Assembly: GCF_002263495.1 (NCBI RefSeq)
Contig: NZ_CP022753.1
Span: 930,001 to 994,000, forward strand
From: Nocardiopsis gilva YIM 90087
Lineage (GTDB): Bacteria > Actinomycetota > Actinomycetes > Streptosporangiales > Streptosporangiaceae
DNA length: 64,000 nt
Reading direction: 5' to 3'
The position numbers were made by a program, and so were the translations under genes. The notes below the pieces were generated by a model that saw nothing but the letters and a program-made list of their open reading frames with translations, made no database searches and was not told where the DNA came from. Of this stretch, positions 32,251-40,602 are shown piece by piece (within the stretch, counting starts at the first letter, position 1; each line of letters starts with the position of its first letter).

Positions 32251-34275
32251 GTGGCAGCCCCTCGATCAGGAGTACAGACCGGGCTGACCTATCTCGGATG
32301 GCGCCATGAGCTACTGGTCCCGGACCCCGGACCGGCGCCCCGCCGTCCCGCACCTCCGGAGAGAGCCGCCATCAGCGAGGAGTGGCGCGCCGCCCAGCGG
32401 CGCCACGAGGCGAGAACGAACCGGCCCCTCACCGCCCTCCTCGCCCTGCTGAGCCTCGTGGCCCTGGCCTGCGTCGGCCTGTGGCCGGTGCGCATCCTCC
32501 CCGGGCTCATCGCGCTGGGCCTGTGCCTGGCCTGCCTCGCCATGGCGGCGCCCATCGTGGTCGCCCTGATGCAGAGCCGCCAGGTCATGGCCGAGCGTCT
32601 GCGCCGCGAGGAGGCCCGCCTCGCCGAAGAGCAGGAGCGGCTCGACGCGCAGCAGCGTGAGCGCTTGGAGGAGCACGCCCGCCGGTACGCCGCATGGCAG
32701 ACCCGCAAGCGCGCATTCGAGGCGCAGCCCCGCTGGTACGGGGTGCGGGTACCCGAGGACGCCGGAACCGTGGTCGTCGCCGGAGGGACAGAAAGCGGCT
32801 GGTCGGCCCTGCTCACCACCCTTGGCGCGTCCCGGCTCCGCAGCGGGCGCGACCTCACCGTCGTGGACCTCTCCGGCCGCGCGCTCGCCGGAGACCTCAT
32901 GGCCCTGGTCAAGCGCTCCGGCATCACCCCGCGCATCCGCGTCCTCCCCGCCGACCTGCAGCGCCTCCACCTCGGCACCGACCTCGACGGCGCGCAGCGC
33001 GCCCGCATCCTCTCGTCGGTCGCCTCGGCCCTCGACCCCAAGGCCGACATCGACATCGACGAGATGCTGCTGCTCCAGATCCTCGACGTCGTCGGCCCCG
33101 GGGCAAACGTCTCCGCTCTCATCGGCGGACTGCGCGCCCTGGCCGAACCCGCCGAAGGCGCCGCCACCCGGAGCGACCCCGCCCTGATGCTGCTCAGCCC
33201 GGAGCAGCGGGCCGAGATCCGCGAACGCTGCGGATCGGACCGGCCCGTCATGGAACGCGCCTGGGAACTGGAACGGCACATCGCCCCGTTCGAGGGCATC
33301 GGCACGCGCTGCGGCGACGAACCCTACGCGCAGATCAAGGTGATCGCCACCGACCGCGCCTCGGGGGCTGTCTCCACACGCGCCTACGGCACCTACGCCG
33401 TCGCCGCCCTGCGCGAGCTGCTGGAACTGCGCTCCCGCAACCCCCAGAGCGCGCAGCGCGCCCTCCGCCCGTGGGCCAACACCATCGTGGTGTGCGGCGC
33501 GGACGTGCTCCCGGCCGCCGAGATCGACCGGCTGATCGGGGCGGCCTCCTGGTGCGGGGCCGGCCTGGTGCTGATGATCCGCGAGGTCGGCGAACGCACC
33601 GCGCACCGGCTGGCCGCCCACGGGGTCTTCCCCGTGCTGATGCGCCAGCCCACCTCCGCATCGGCGGCACGCGCCGCCTCCTGGCTGGCGACCGGACGCG
33701 TGGCGGCGTCCGCGGCCGCGGGAGCGGCGGCCGAGAAGGCGGAGGACGTGGAGGTGCTGGCCGCGAGCAACGGCCACCGGGGGGCGGCGCGGCTCCCGAT
33801 GCATCAGCTCACCGAGGTCATCGGCGAGGCGCTGAACGACGCGGTGGGCGAGGGCTACGTGGCCGAGGACAGCGAGGGCATCACCGCTCCCGTGCCCGTG
33901 CGCACCGCGGCCCCGCCGATCGCCCCGCTCAACCTCGCGCAGAACATGCGCGCGGCCACCGCCTGGGGCCGCGTCACCACCCAGGCCACCGAGATCGGCG
34001 AGGCCGACGGCACCGGTCCGGTCAACGGCTACCAGGTTGACCCGCACGGCCTGCGCACCCTGCCGCCCACCGCGATGGTCGTCCCCGGTGACGCGGGGCC
34101 GGTCCTCGCCGACGCCAACCCGGGCATCCTGACCCTGCCCACCGCCACCCTCAGCACCGTCGAGGAGTCCCGTGGGGAACCGGCCCGCCCGCCGGAGCCC
34201 CCGACCGCTGATCCCGGCGCCGCGCACCCCAACGTCGGCCCGCCTCCTGAGCGCCTGGACTGGCGCACGGTCTGA
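32251..34275 (+). CDS. Large membrane protein of unknown function with degenerate nucleotide-site-like segment
   Basis: A 674-residue protein that I do not recognise. Residues ~60-110 contain two membrane helices, followed by a charged coiled coil (~115-160: RLRREEARLAEEQERLDAQQRE). A globular part begins with VVVAGGTESGWSALLTTLGAS, which sits where a P-loop would be but lacks the Lys, then VVDLSGRAL and VVCGADVLP where Walker-B-like and sensor strands would fall. This resembles an inactivated ATPase of the VirD4/FtsK kind in outline only. The last ~130 residues are Ala/Pro-rich and disordered. GTG start with AGGAGGTG nine bases upstream. It lies upstream of murT. Confidence 0.6.
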   Translation: MAAPRSGVQTGLTYLGWRHELLVPDPGPAPRRPAPPERAAISEEWRAAQRRHEARTNRPLTALLALLSLVALACVGLWPVRILPGLIALGLCLACLAMAAPIVVALMQSRQVMAERLRREEARLAEEQERLDAQQRERLEEHARRYAAWQTRKRAFEAQPRWYGVRVPEDAGTVVVAGGTESGWSALLTTLGASRLRSGRDLTVVDLSGRALAGDLMALVKRSGITPRIRVLPADLQRLHLGTDLDGAQRARILSSVASALDPKADIDIDEMLLLQILDVVGPGANVSALIGGLRALAEPAEGAATRSDPALMLLSPEQRAEIRERCGSDRPVMERAWELERHIAPFEGIGTRCGDEPYAQIKVIATDRASGAVSTRAYGTYAVAALRELLELRSRNPQSAQRALRPWANTIVVCGADVLPAAEIDRLIGAASWCGAGLVLMIREVGERTAHRLAAHGVFPVLMRQPTSASAARAASWLATGRVAASAAAGAAAEKAEDVEVLAASNGHRGAARLPMHQLTEVIGEALNDAVGEGYVAEDSEGITAPVPVRTAAPPIAPLNLAQNMRAATAWGRVTTQATEIGEADGTGPVNGYQVDPHGLRTLPPTAMVVPGDAGPVLADANPGILTLPTATLSTVEESRGEPARPPEPPTADPGAAHPNVGPPPERLDWRTV

Positions 34276-34378
34276 CCATCCGGGCCCCGACCGGCCGCCG
34301 TCGCGTGCGAAGCGGGCGTCCGCCCGCCCTCCGCCTCCCCTTTTGGTCCCACAGGAGGCCACGGGCAATAGGCTTAGG

Positions 34379-34408
34379 AGGCGCCGCCACTCGCGTCAGG
34401 CGCCTTTT
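34379..34408 (+). terminator. Terminator-like hairpin upstream of murT
   Basis: AGGCGCC (34379-34385) pairs with GGCGCCT (34399-34405) across a 13-base loop, followed by TTTCG (T-run 34405-34408). It ends the upstream unknown gene or acts as an attenuator 49 bases before murT. Confidence 0.6.
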
Positions 34409-34456
34409 CGAACTGCCTTTCCGGCAGCCACCTCCAGCAGCAATCTAGTGGGGATC

Positions 34457-35713
34457 ATGAGCGAACTTCCCTTGCGCGCCCAGCTGGCCGCGGTTTTGGG
34501 CAAGGGCGCGGCCACGCTGTCCCGGGCCACCGGGCGCGGCGACGGTTCCGTCATCGGCGGCCGGGTCGCGCTCAAGGTCGAGCCGGAGCTGCTCGCCAAA
34601 CTCGCCCGCGGACGCAGGCTGACGCTGGTCAGCGCGACCAATGGCAAGACCACGACGACCCGGCTGATCGCGTCGGCACTGCGCGAACTCGGCGAGATCG
34701 CGACCAACGAGCACGGCGCGAACATGCCGACCGGGCACATCACGGCCTTGGCGAACGCCCCGGAGGCCCGCAACGGCGTCCTTGAGGTCGACGAGAAGTA
34801 CCTGCCGCAGGTCCTGCGGGACACCAGCCCGGCGGTCGTCGTGCTGATGAACCTGAGCCGCGACCAGATGGACCGCGCCTCGGAGATCAACCTGCTCGCC
34901 AAGAAGTGGCGCGACGCGTTGCGCCGCAGCGAGGCGCACGTCGTCGCCAACGCCGACGACCCCCTCGTCGCGTGGGCGGGCCTCGGCGCGCGGCACGCCA
35001 CCTGGGTGGCGGCGGGCCAGCGCTGGAAGGAGGACTCCTGGTGCTGCCCGGAGTGCGGCGGCCACCTCAAGCGTGAGCCCGATCCCCACTGGGAGTGCCC
35101 CGAGTGCGGGCTGAGCCGCCCGGAGGCGAGCTGGGCCGTCGACAACGAGAACGACACGATCACGGACTCCAACGGCCAGCCGATGCGGATGGAGCTCGGC
35201 CTGCCCGGCGACGCCAACCGCGCGAACGCGGCCGTCGCCGTGGCCACCGCCGCCGCCTACGGCATCCACCCCAAGCAGTCGCTGCCGCGGCTGCGCGAGA
35301 TCCGTTCGGTGGCCGGGCGCTACACCTCCGTCGTCACCGACGGCGTCGAGGTGCGGCTGCTGCTCGCCAAGAACCCGGCCGGGTGGCTGGAGTCGTTCGC
35401 GGTGCTCAGCCAGCCGCACGTGCCGGTGATCCTGTCCGTCAACGCGCAGATCCCCGACGGCAAGGACACCTCCTGGCTCTGGGACGTCGACTACACGGTG
35501 CTGCGCGGGCGGCGGGTCTTCGTCATGGGCGAGCGCCGTACCGACCTGGCGCTGCGGCTGGAGACCGACGGTGTTCCGTTCCAGGTCGCCGACACGGTCG
35601 CCGACGTGGTCAGCCACGTCAAGGCGGAGCAGTCCGGCATCACGCAGATCGACGTCATCGCCAACTACACGGCCTTCCAGCAGATCCGCACGGCCTACGG
35701 CCGTGTGCAGTAG
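34457..35713 (+). CDS. murT: Lipid II isoglutaminyl synthase subunit MurT
   Basis: A 418-residue Mur-ligase-like subunit. With GatD it amidates the alpha-carboxyl of D-Glu in lipid II. The ATP loop is SATNGKTTTTRLIA; NMPTGHITALAN and VLEVDEKYLPQVL follow. A four-Cys zinc ribbon (CCPECGG ... CPECG) interrupts the middle domain, as in other MurT proteins. The C-terminal DUF1727 region (YTVLRGRRVFVMGERRTDLALRLE, IANYTAFQQIRTAYG) is intact. Start at ATG 34457; the long open frame upstream has no similarity. gatD follows 12 bases later. Confidence 0.95.
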   Translation: MSELPLRAQLAAVLGKGAATLSRATGRGDGSVIGGRVALKVEPELLAKLARGRRLTLVSATNGKTTTTRLIASALRELGEIATNEHGANMPTGHITALANAPEARNGVLEVDEKYLPQVLRDTSPAVVVLMNLSRDQMDRASEINLLAKKWRDALRRSEAHVVANADDPLVAWAGLGARHATWVAAGQRWKEDSWCCPECGGHLKREPDPHWECPECGLSRPEASWAVDNENDTITDSNGQPMRMELGLPGDANRANAAVAVATAAAYGIHPKQSLPRLREIRSVAGRYTSVVTDGVEVRLLLAKNPAGWLESFAVLSQPHVPVILSVNAQIPDGKDTSWLWDVDYTVLRGRRVFVMGERRTDLALRLETDGVPFQVADTVADVVSHVKAEQSGITQIDVIANYTAFQQIRTAYGRVQ

Positions 35714-35725
35714 GAGGGGGACCCC

Positions 35726-36439
35726 ATGAGCGACTCCAGCAGCGCCCTGCGCATCGTCTGGATCTATCCCGACCTGCTCAGCACCTACGGGGACAAGGGC
35801 AACGTGCTCGTGCTGCGCCGCCGCGCCGAGCTGCGCGGCATCCCGGTGGAGGAGGTGCACGTCCACTCCAGCGACCCCGTCCCGGCCGAGGGCGACATCT
35901 ACCTGCTGGGCGGGGGCGAGGACCGGCCGCAGATCCTGGCGGCGGAGCGGCTGCGCGCCGACGGGGGGCTGAAGCGGGCGGCGGAGCGCGGCGCCTGCGT
36001 CTTCGCGGTCTGCGCCGGATACCAGATCGTCGGCGAGAGCTACGGTGACGACGACGACAACCCGCTGCCGGGTGTGGGCATCCTGGACATCCGCAGCGGG
36101 CGGGGCCAGGTCCGCGGGGTCGGCGAGATCGTGGCCGACGTCGAGCCGTCCCTGGGCGTCGGGCGCATCACCGGCTTCGAGAACCACCAGGGCCGCACCG
36201 CGATCGGGCCGTCCGCCACCCCGCTGTCGCACGTGGTCAAGGGCGTGGGCAACGACGACGGCCAGACCGAGGGCGCCGTCCAGGGCCAGATCCTCGGCAC
36301 CTACCTGCACGGTCCCGCGCTGCCGCGCAACCCGGGCCTCGCCGACCTGCTGCTGCGCTGGCGCGTCGGGCAGATCCCGCCGCTGGAGCCGTCGTGGGGT
36401 GAGCGCCTGCACGAGGAGCGGCTCACGGCCGTCCTGTAG
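35726..36439 (+). CDS. gatD: Lipid II isoglutaminyl synthase glutaminase subunit GatD
   Basis: A 237-residue class-I (CobB/CobQ-like) glutamine amidotransferase supplying ammonia to MurT. The nucleophile is Cys96 in VCAGYQ, and the catalytic His195 lies in TYLHGPALPRNP. YPDLLSTYGDKGNVLVLRRR is the family start. TAGGAGGGGG precedes the ATG. murT-gatD form an operon closed by a strong hairpin at 36531-36566. Length is normal. Confidence 0.95.
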   Translation: MSDSSSALRIVWIYPDLLSTYGDKGNVLVLRRRAELRGIPVEEVHVHSSDPVPAEGDIYLLGGGEDRPQILAAERLRADGGLKRAAERGACVFAVCAGYQIVGESYGDDDDNPLPGVGILDIRSGRGQVRGVGEIVADVEPSLGVGRITGFENHQGRTAIGPSATPLSHVVKGVGNDDGQTEGAVQGQILGTYLHGPALPRNPGLADLLLRWRVGQIPPLEPSWGERLHEERLTAVL

Positions 36440-36530
36440 GACCCCGCGCGGCGCGCTCTTCGCACGTTCCCGCCTCCGTCGCGAGGACCAGCGGAAGCGC
36501 AGGGAGGCGGAGCAGAAGCGGAGCAACGCT

Positions 36531-36566
36531 GAAGGGCGGTGCCCCCGAACGGGGGCACCGCCCTTC
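36531..36566. terminator. Bidirectional terminator between gatD and GIDE-like gene
   Basis: A perfect 16-bp stem (36531-36546 with 36551-36566) with a GAAC loop lies between the convergent ends of gatD and the minus-strand gene at 36609. Confidence 0.85.
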
Positions 36567-36608
36567 ACCGTCGTGGCCCCGTCACCGGGGCACGCGTGCC
36601 ACGCCCTC

Positions 36609-37388
36609 TTACAGCAGGATCAGCATCGCGGCCAGGATCAGCAGCGCGACGGGCAGCAGCCCGAACCCGAGCAGCTCCTTGTGCCAGTCGGCGCTGATCA
36701 TCTCCTGCTCGGTGTGGGTGGAGATGCTCACCGGGTCGTCTTCGGTGCCCTCGATGAACATGTCGCCGTCCTCGTTGCGGCGTGCCAGGCCCCCGACGAA
36801 CAGCTCCTGGCCGGGGCGGATGACCCACTCCTTGTAGGTGCAGCCCGGGGTGAGACCGGCGGGGCCGATGACCGTGGTGCTGGTGCACTTGTCCTTGCCC
36901 ACGGCGGCCAGCTGCGCCGGAGAGAGGATGTCGGCCGGCGGCTCCTCGCTCGCGACGAACTGGTCGACGCTGACCTCGGGGTCGTTGACCTCGGCCCAGT
37001 CGGGCGCGCAGAGCACGCTGCCGGTCGTGTCGCTCATCCGGAACGGTTCGTGGGAGTGCAGGCCGAACAGCCGCTCGACCTCAAGGCGGTCGCCCGGTCC
37101 CCGCTCCTCCCGGTAGTGGTGGTGGGTGACCTCCACACGGAACCAGACACACGGTGTCTGCGAGTAGGGGGAGGTCAGCAGGCCTCCGGGCCCCTCGGCG
37201 GCGGTCGCGTTGATCTCGGCGCGTGACGGCAGCCGTTCGCACGCCTGCAGACCACCCGCCGTGTAGTCGGGGGTCAACTCAAGCCGCCGACGGTGCCGGT
37301 GGGCCCGCATGGCACGCAGCCACAGGAAGGCACTGAAGCCGACCAGCGCTAGCGCGATCAGCTGGAGTGTTGGCGCTACTTCATCCAC
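36609..37388 (-). CDS. GIDE-domain (MULAN-like) membrane protein, paralog 1
   Basis: A 259-residue protein with an N-terminal membrane helix (8-26), a basic stop-transfer (RAHRHRRR), and a large soluble domain closed by a C-terminal helix. The soluble region has PCVWFRVEVTHHHYREERGPG and YKEWVIRPGQELFVGGLAR, the strand pattern of the GIDE domain known from the mitochondrial ubiquitin ligase MULAN; no RING finger is present. Bacterial members are of unknown function and probably lie beside the membrane. A second copy is at 40603-41379 on the other strand. The assignment rests on pattern, not search. Confidence 0.65.
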   Translation of the reverse strand: MDEVAPTLQLIALALVGFSAFLWLRAMRAHRHRRRLELTPDYTAGGLQACERLPSRAEINATAAEGPGGLLTSPYSQTPCVWFRVEVTHHHYREERGPGDRLEVERLFGLHSHEPFRMSDTTGSVLCAPDWAEVNDPEVSVDQFVASEEPPADILSPAQLAAVGKDKCTSTTVIGPAGLTPGCTYKEWVIRPGQELFVGGLARRNEDGDMFIEGTEDDPVSISTHTEQEMISADWHKELLGFGLLPVALLILAAMLILL

Positions 37389-37740
37389 GGTGTCGTCCTC
37401 GTGAACCGATGCGAGTCAATGATTGTTATGGCAGGTCGGGGGGCATTTCCCGATGCCGATTCCATCTGTATCCCGAGGCGAATCCACGGGGCAATGATTT
37501 CGGGTGTTCAGGTTTCGCTAAGAGAGACCCTGGGTACCCGCATTTGGCCTGCTCCTTGGGCGCGCGGAGGGCCTACTGCTCATGGCATCCCGCGCACATA
37601 TCAGATGCGGAATACCACGCCCCGGTTCCCCGCAGTGGCAAAGAGCACACACATATAAGGATAGGGCCGGTCGTGGGACCGGCCCCGCACGCATGTCCGC
37701 TTGTGGCCGCGTGTTTTCGCGTCCGTCATTCGGCCGGTGA
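37389..37740. other. 352-base intergenic region with a terminator hairpin
   Basis: No gene is supported. A 9-bp stem (37664-37672 with 37677-37685, loop GTGG) lies about 55 bases past the ygfZ stop on the minus strand and is followed there by an AT-rich TATCCTTATA stretch, so it is the likely ygfZ terminator. The AT-rich part near 37400-37520 may hold the promoter of the GIDE-like gene. Confidence 0.5.
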
Positions 37741-38769
37741 TCAGGCCGGCCGGCGCCGGAGGCCGATCTGGGCGTTGGCGCCCGTGTCCGGCGGGACGAT
37801 GACCTCCTGACCTGCCGCGATGCCGTCCACGACGAATTCGGCGTCGACGGGGACATTGCGCTTGACCAGACCGAGCGCGATCGGGCCGAGCTCGTGGTGG
37901 CGCGCGGAGGAGCCCACGGCGCCGACGGCGCGGCCGCCGAGCTCGATCGACGCCCCCTGCTCGGGCAGGCGCTCGGCGGTGCCGTCCAGGTGCAGCAGCA
38001 CCAGGCGGCGCGGCGGGCGCCCCAGGTTGTGCACCCGCGCGACCGTCTCCTGGCCCGGGTAGCAGCCCTTCTCGAGATGCACGGCGCGGCCGACCCAGTT
38101 CATCTCGTGCGGGATGCTGCGGTGGTCGGTGTCCCGCCCCAGGCGGGGCCGGTGCTCGGCGATACGCCGGGCCTCATACGCCCACATCCCCACCGGGCGG
38201 GCACCGGCGGCGGTGAGCGCCTCGGCGACCGGGGCGAGAGCGTCGGCCGGGAGGAACAGGTCGGTCTCGTCCTCGGCGCGGCGTAGGGGAACGTCGTCCA
38301 GCCGGTCGGCGACGGCCTCCAGGGCCTTCTCCCGCTCGGGGCCGGCCAGCGTGAGGACGCGGCGGCTGTCGCTGAGGTCCTCGACCTCCACGCGCAGCAT
38401 GAACCGCATGGAGTCCAGGAACTGCGCCAGGTCCGCGGCGGCCCCGGGCTCGGTGTGCGCCCAGACGGCCGTGCCGTCCTCGACGACCGACAGGTGGAAC
38501 CGGATGTGCCCCTTGGTTTCCATCACCAGGGCCTCGGTCGCGGTGCCCGGCGCGATGCCGTCCAGGAACTGGCTGGTGAGGCTGTGCAGCCAGCTCAGGC
38601 GGTCGGGGCCGGTCACCCGGACGACGCCGCGGTTCCCGCGGTCGATCCATCCGGCGGCGTCCTCCAGGGCGCGGCCCTCCTGGGCGGGTTCCCCGTAGTG
38701 TGCGGCGACGTCGGCGTCCGGGGGCTCGGCGGCGACGGCCCCGGCGCGCGTCAACAGCGGCGAAGTCAT
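37741..38769 (-). CDS. ygfZ: Folate-binding YgfZ-like protein
   Basis: A 342-residue homolog of the T-protein/YgfZ family, which uses folate to support iron-sulfur cluster repair. The signature KGCYPGQE with its reactive Cys is present (AVHLEKGCYPGQETVARVHN). RLSWLHSLTSQFL and the C-terminal barrel (VLLHLDGTAERLP ... GLVKRN) match. It follows the Fur-family gene by nine bases, so iron- or zinc-linked control of Fe-S repair is plausible. The start ATG at 38769 fits family length. Confidence 0.93.
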   Translation of the reverse strand: MTSPLLTRAGAVAAEPPDADVAAHYGEPAQEGRALEDAAGWIDRGNRGVVRVTGPDRLSWLHSLTSQFLDGIAPGTATEALVMETKGHIRFHLSVVEDGTAVWAHTEPGAAADLAQFLDSMRFMLRVEVEDLSDSRRVLTLAGPEREKALEAVADRLDDVPLRRAEDETDLFLPADALAPVAEALTAAGARPVGMWAYEARRIAEHRPRLGRDTDHRSIPHEMNWVGRAVHLEKGCYPGQETVARVHNLGRPPRRLVLLHLDGTAERLPEQGASIELGGRAVGAVGSSARHHELGPIALGLVKRNVPVDAEFVVDGIAAGQEVIVPPDTGANAQIGLRRRPA

Positions 38770-38778
38770 ACTTCGAGC

Positions 38779-39249
38779 CTATGCGGTCTCGGTGCCCCGT
38801 TCCGCGCCCGCGTCCGCCTCCTGCCCGGCCGCCGCGGCGCGGCAGCGGCTGCACTGGCCGACCACCGTCAGGTGGCGGGCGTCGGCCTCGAAGCCGAGGT
38901 CGCGGCGGAGCCGCTCGACCAGCGGATCGGCCAGCTCGAGCGCGGTGTCGGTGACCTCGCCGCACTCCCGGCACACGACGTGCAGGTGGTCGGCCTCCTC
39001 GGCGAGATGGTAGGAGGGCGCGCCCGCTCCGAGGTGGGTGTGCGTGATCAGCCCGACCTTCTCGAGCACGTCGAGGGTCCGGTAGACGGTGGAGAGGTTG
39101 AGCCCGGCGGCGGTCTTCTGCACCTCGGTGCAGATGGCGTCCGGGGTGGCGTGCTCCAGCTCCCGGACGGCTTCGAGCACCAGCTGCCGCTGCGGGGTCA
39201 CGCGGTAGCCACGGGCGCGCAGCTCTTCACGCCAGGTGAGGTGCGACAT
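38779..39249 (-). CDS. Fur-family metalloregulator
   Basis: A 156-residue repressor. The winged helix is RGYRVTPQRQLVLEAVRELEHATPDAIC through LNLSTVYRTLDVLEKVGLI. Metal residues include DHLHVVCRECGEVTD (HVVCxxC) and CSRCRA near the end, the two CxxC pairs of structural zinc. Which metal it senses (Fe or Zn) is not decidable. The ATG at MSHLTWREELRARG is preferred over upstream starts. It heads a two-gene unit with ygfZ. Confidence 0.93.
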   Translation of the reverse strand: MSHLTWREELRARGYRVTPQRQLVLEAVRELEHATPDAICTEVQKTAAGLNLSTVYRTLDVLEKVGLITHTHLGAGAPSYHLAEEADHLHVVCRECGEVTDTALELADPLVERLRRDLGFEADARHLTVVGQCSRCRAAAAGQEADAGAERGTETA

Positions 39250-39365
39250 GCCCTCGAGTCTAGGCGGTGGCCGGGTGACACCCGCCACGCCGGAGTCCGG
39301 CGTGAGGCCCGCGAAAAAACATTTGCCCTGTGTGGAGCGGCGGACATAACGTCAGAATCACGCAG

Positions 39366-39424
39366 GAAAGGAGGTGGTCCTAACAGTGAAGGCTTATGGG
39401 ACTTGCGAGGTGTCCGCCCGCTAG
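39366..39424 (+). other. Exceptionally strong ribosome site followed by a 12-codon ORF
   Basis: GAAAGGAGGTGGTCC (39366-39380) matches 14 of 15 bases of the full complement of the 16S rRNA 3' tail, the one change giving a G-U pair. Five bases later a GTG opens a 12-codon ORF (VKAYGTCEVSAR) ending at 39424. An ATG at 39397 opens another short frame. No larger gene follows on this strand for 1 kb, so this may be a leader or micropeptide. The rest of the 357-base gap (39250-39606) shows no gene. Confidence 0.45.
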
Positions 39425-39606
39425 GGCGACACGAAGAGTCGGATCGCTCTAGCGAATCCACAGTGGACACCCGGATCCCCGGGCAGCCGGACCTTGTCCT
39501 ACCCGGCCCCGCCGCCCAGCGGAGGGAAGCGCCTGGGGATCTGTCATGCCCGCGCCGTCCCCGGCCACGGGCATGACAACGGGCACCGCACCCGCCTGTT
39601 CCCGGC

Positions 39607-40152
39607 TCAGCTCTGCGTGGTGGCCTGCTTGAGCTGGGCGGACATGTAGGAGCGCAGCTCCTGGCCGTGTGCGGCCATGTCCCACGCGTAGCCCAGCGTC
39701 TCGCGGTTGTCGCCGAACAGCCCGTAGAGCCGGTGCCCGGCGGTGACGTGCTTGCCCGTCTCGGTGCGCAGCACCACGTCGGTGGACATCTCCACGCGGT
39801 GGGCGAAGATGTTGCCGAGGTAGAGCTCCGTGAAGCCCTCGGGGTGCGAGATCAGCACCTCCAGGTGGATCGTCGGAGAGTCGGCGGTCGGCTCCGTGCC
39901 CTGCTCCGCCTCCGACTGGCGGATCCGCCAGAAGCCGGACTCGGAGGTCACGAAGTCGCCGAGGGAGCCGTCCTCGTTGATCCGCCACACGCGGCTGCGG
40001 TAGGTCAGGTAGGGCTCTCCGTCGTGCGTGAACTCGATCTCCTGGCCGAACTGGAACTCGTCCATGTCCGTGTAGCCGGCGACGCCGACACCTTCCCAGC
40101 GACCGATCAGGAACGACAGCTTCTCAAGATCGGGGTGCACCTCAGGCTGCAT
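39607..40152 (-). CDS. Nitrobindin-like heme-binding FABP-family protein
   Basis: A 181-residue beta-barrel protein of the nitrobindin family, which binds ferric heme and can isomerise peroxynitrite. The conserved opening LEKLSFLIGRWEGVGVAGY and the GQEIEFTHDGEPYLTYRSR strand are clear. FWRIR and IHLEVLISHPEGFTELY also fit. The ATG at 40152 gives MQPEVHPDLEKL; the open frame upstream is a shadow. It lies near the Fur/ygfZ pair, a recurrent actinomycete neighbourhood. Confidence 0.9.
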   Translation of the reverse strand: MQPEVHPDLEKLSFLIGRWEGVGVAGYTDMDEFQFGQEIEFTHDGEPYLTYRSRVWRINEDGSLGDFVTSESGFWRIRQSEAEQGTEPTADSPTIHLEVLISHPEGFTELYLGNIFAHRVEMSTDVVLRTETGKHVTAGHRLYGLFGDNRETLGYAWDMAAHGQELRSYMSAQLKQATTQS

Positions 40153-40328
40153 AATGTCCGAGGGTAGTCGCGGTGCGGGGGTGGCCTGTGCACTTTGGAG
40201 TACGGGTGTCGTCCGCCCCCTCGCCCCCCGTCCGAATACCGGTGGCTGTTCCGTCCGTTCCTGGTGAGCGTGTGGCATGCCTCGCAGTGCCGCCGCGTAC
40301 GGGCTCGCGCGGGGCCGTACCGTGCCAT

Positions 40329-40357
40329 TGACACCGATCGCCTGGATATCGGTGTCA
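40329..40357. promoter_or_regulatory. Operator-like inverted repeat in divergent promoter region
   Basis: TGACACCGAT (40329-40338) is exactly inverted as ATCGGTGTCA (40348-40357) around nine bases, in the 450-base gap between divergent nitrobindin and GIDE-like genes. A 12-base palindrome ATCAACGTTGAT lies at 40451-40462. The cognate regulator is not known. Nothing else is seen in the gap. Confidence 0.5.
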
Positions 40358-40602
40358 CGCAACGTACGCGACGTGCCAGGACATGCCGCGTCTTCCGCTG
40401 AACGGCGCGTTATCAATCTGTAATTTACGGTTCTGTCGTCCGCGTCGGGTATCAACGTTGATCGCTCCCGACCTGGGAAATCGGCCGCGAACAGGGGCAG
40501 CTGCGGTGTTCCGTCGCTACGTCCGTGCCCGCGGAACCTGGTAAAGAAGATGCCAATGCCACGACGATGTGTGGACGGCGAGTCACAGAAAAGAGGCGGC
40601 CC

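Noticed and set aside
34445-36568. 707-codon minus-strand frame opposite murT-gatD
   Set aside because: Antisense shadow with low-complexity composition; murT and gatD are unmistakable on the plus strand.
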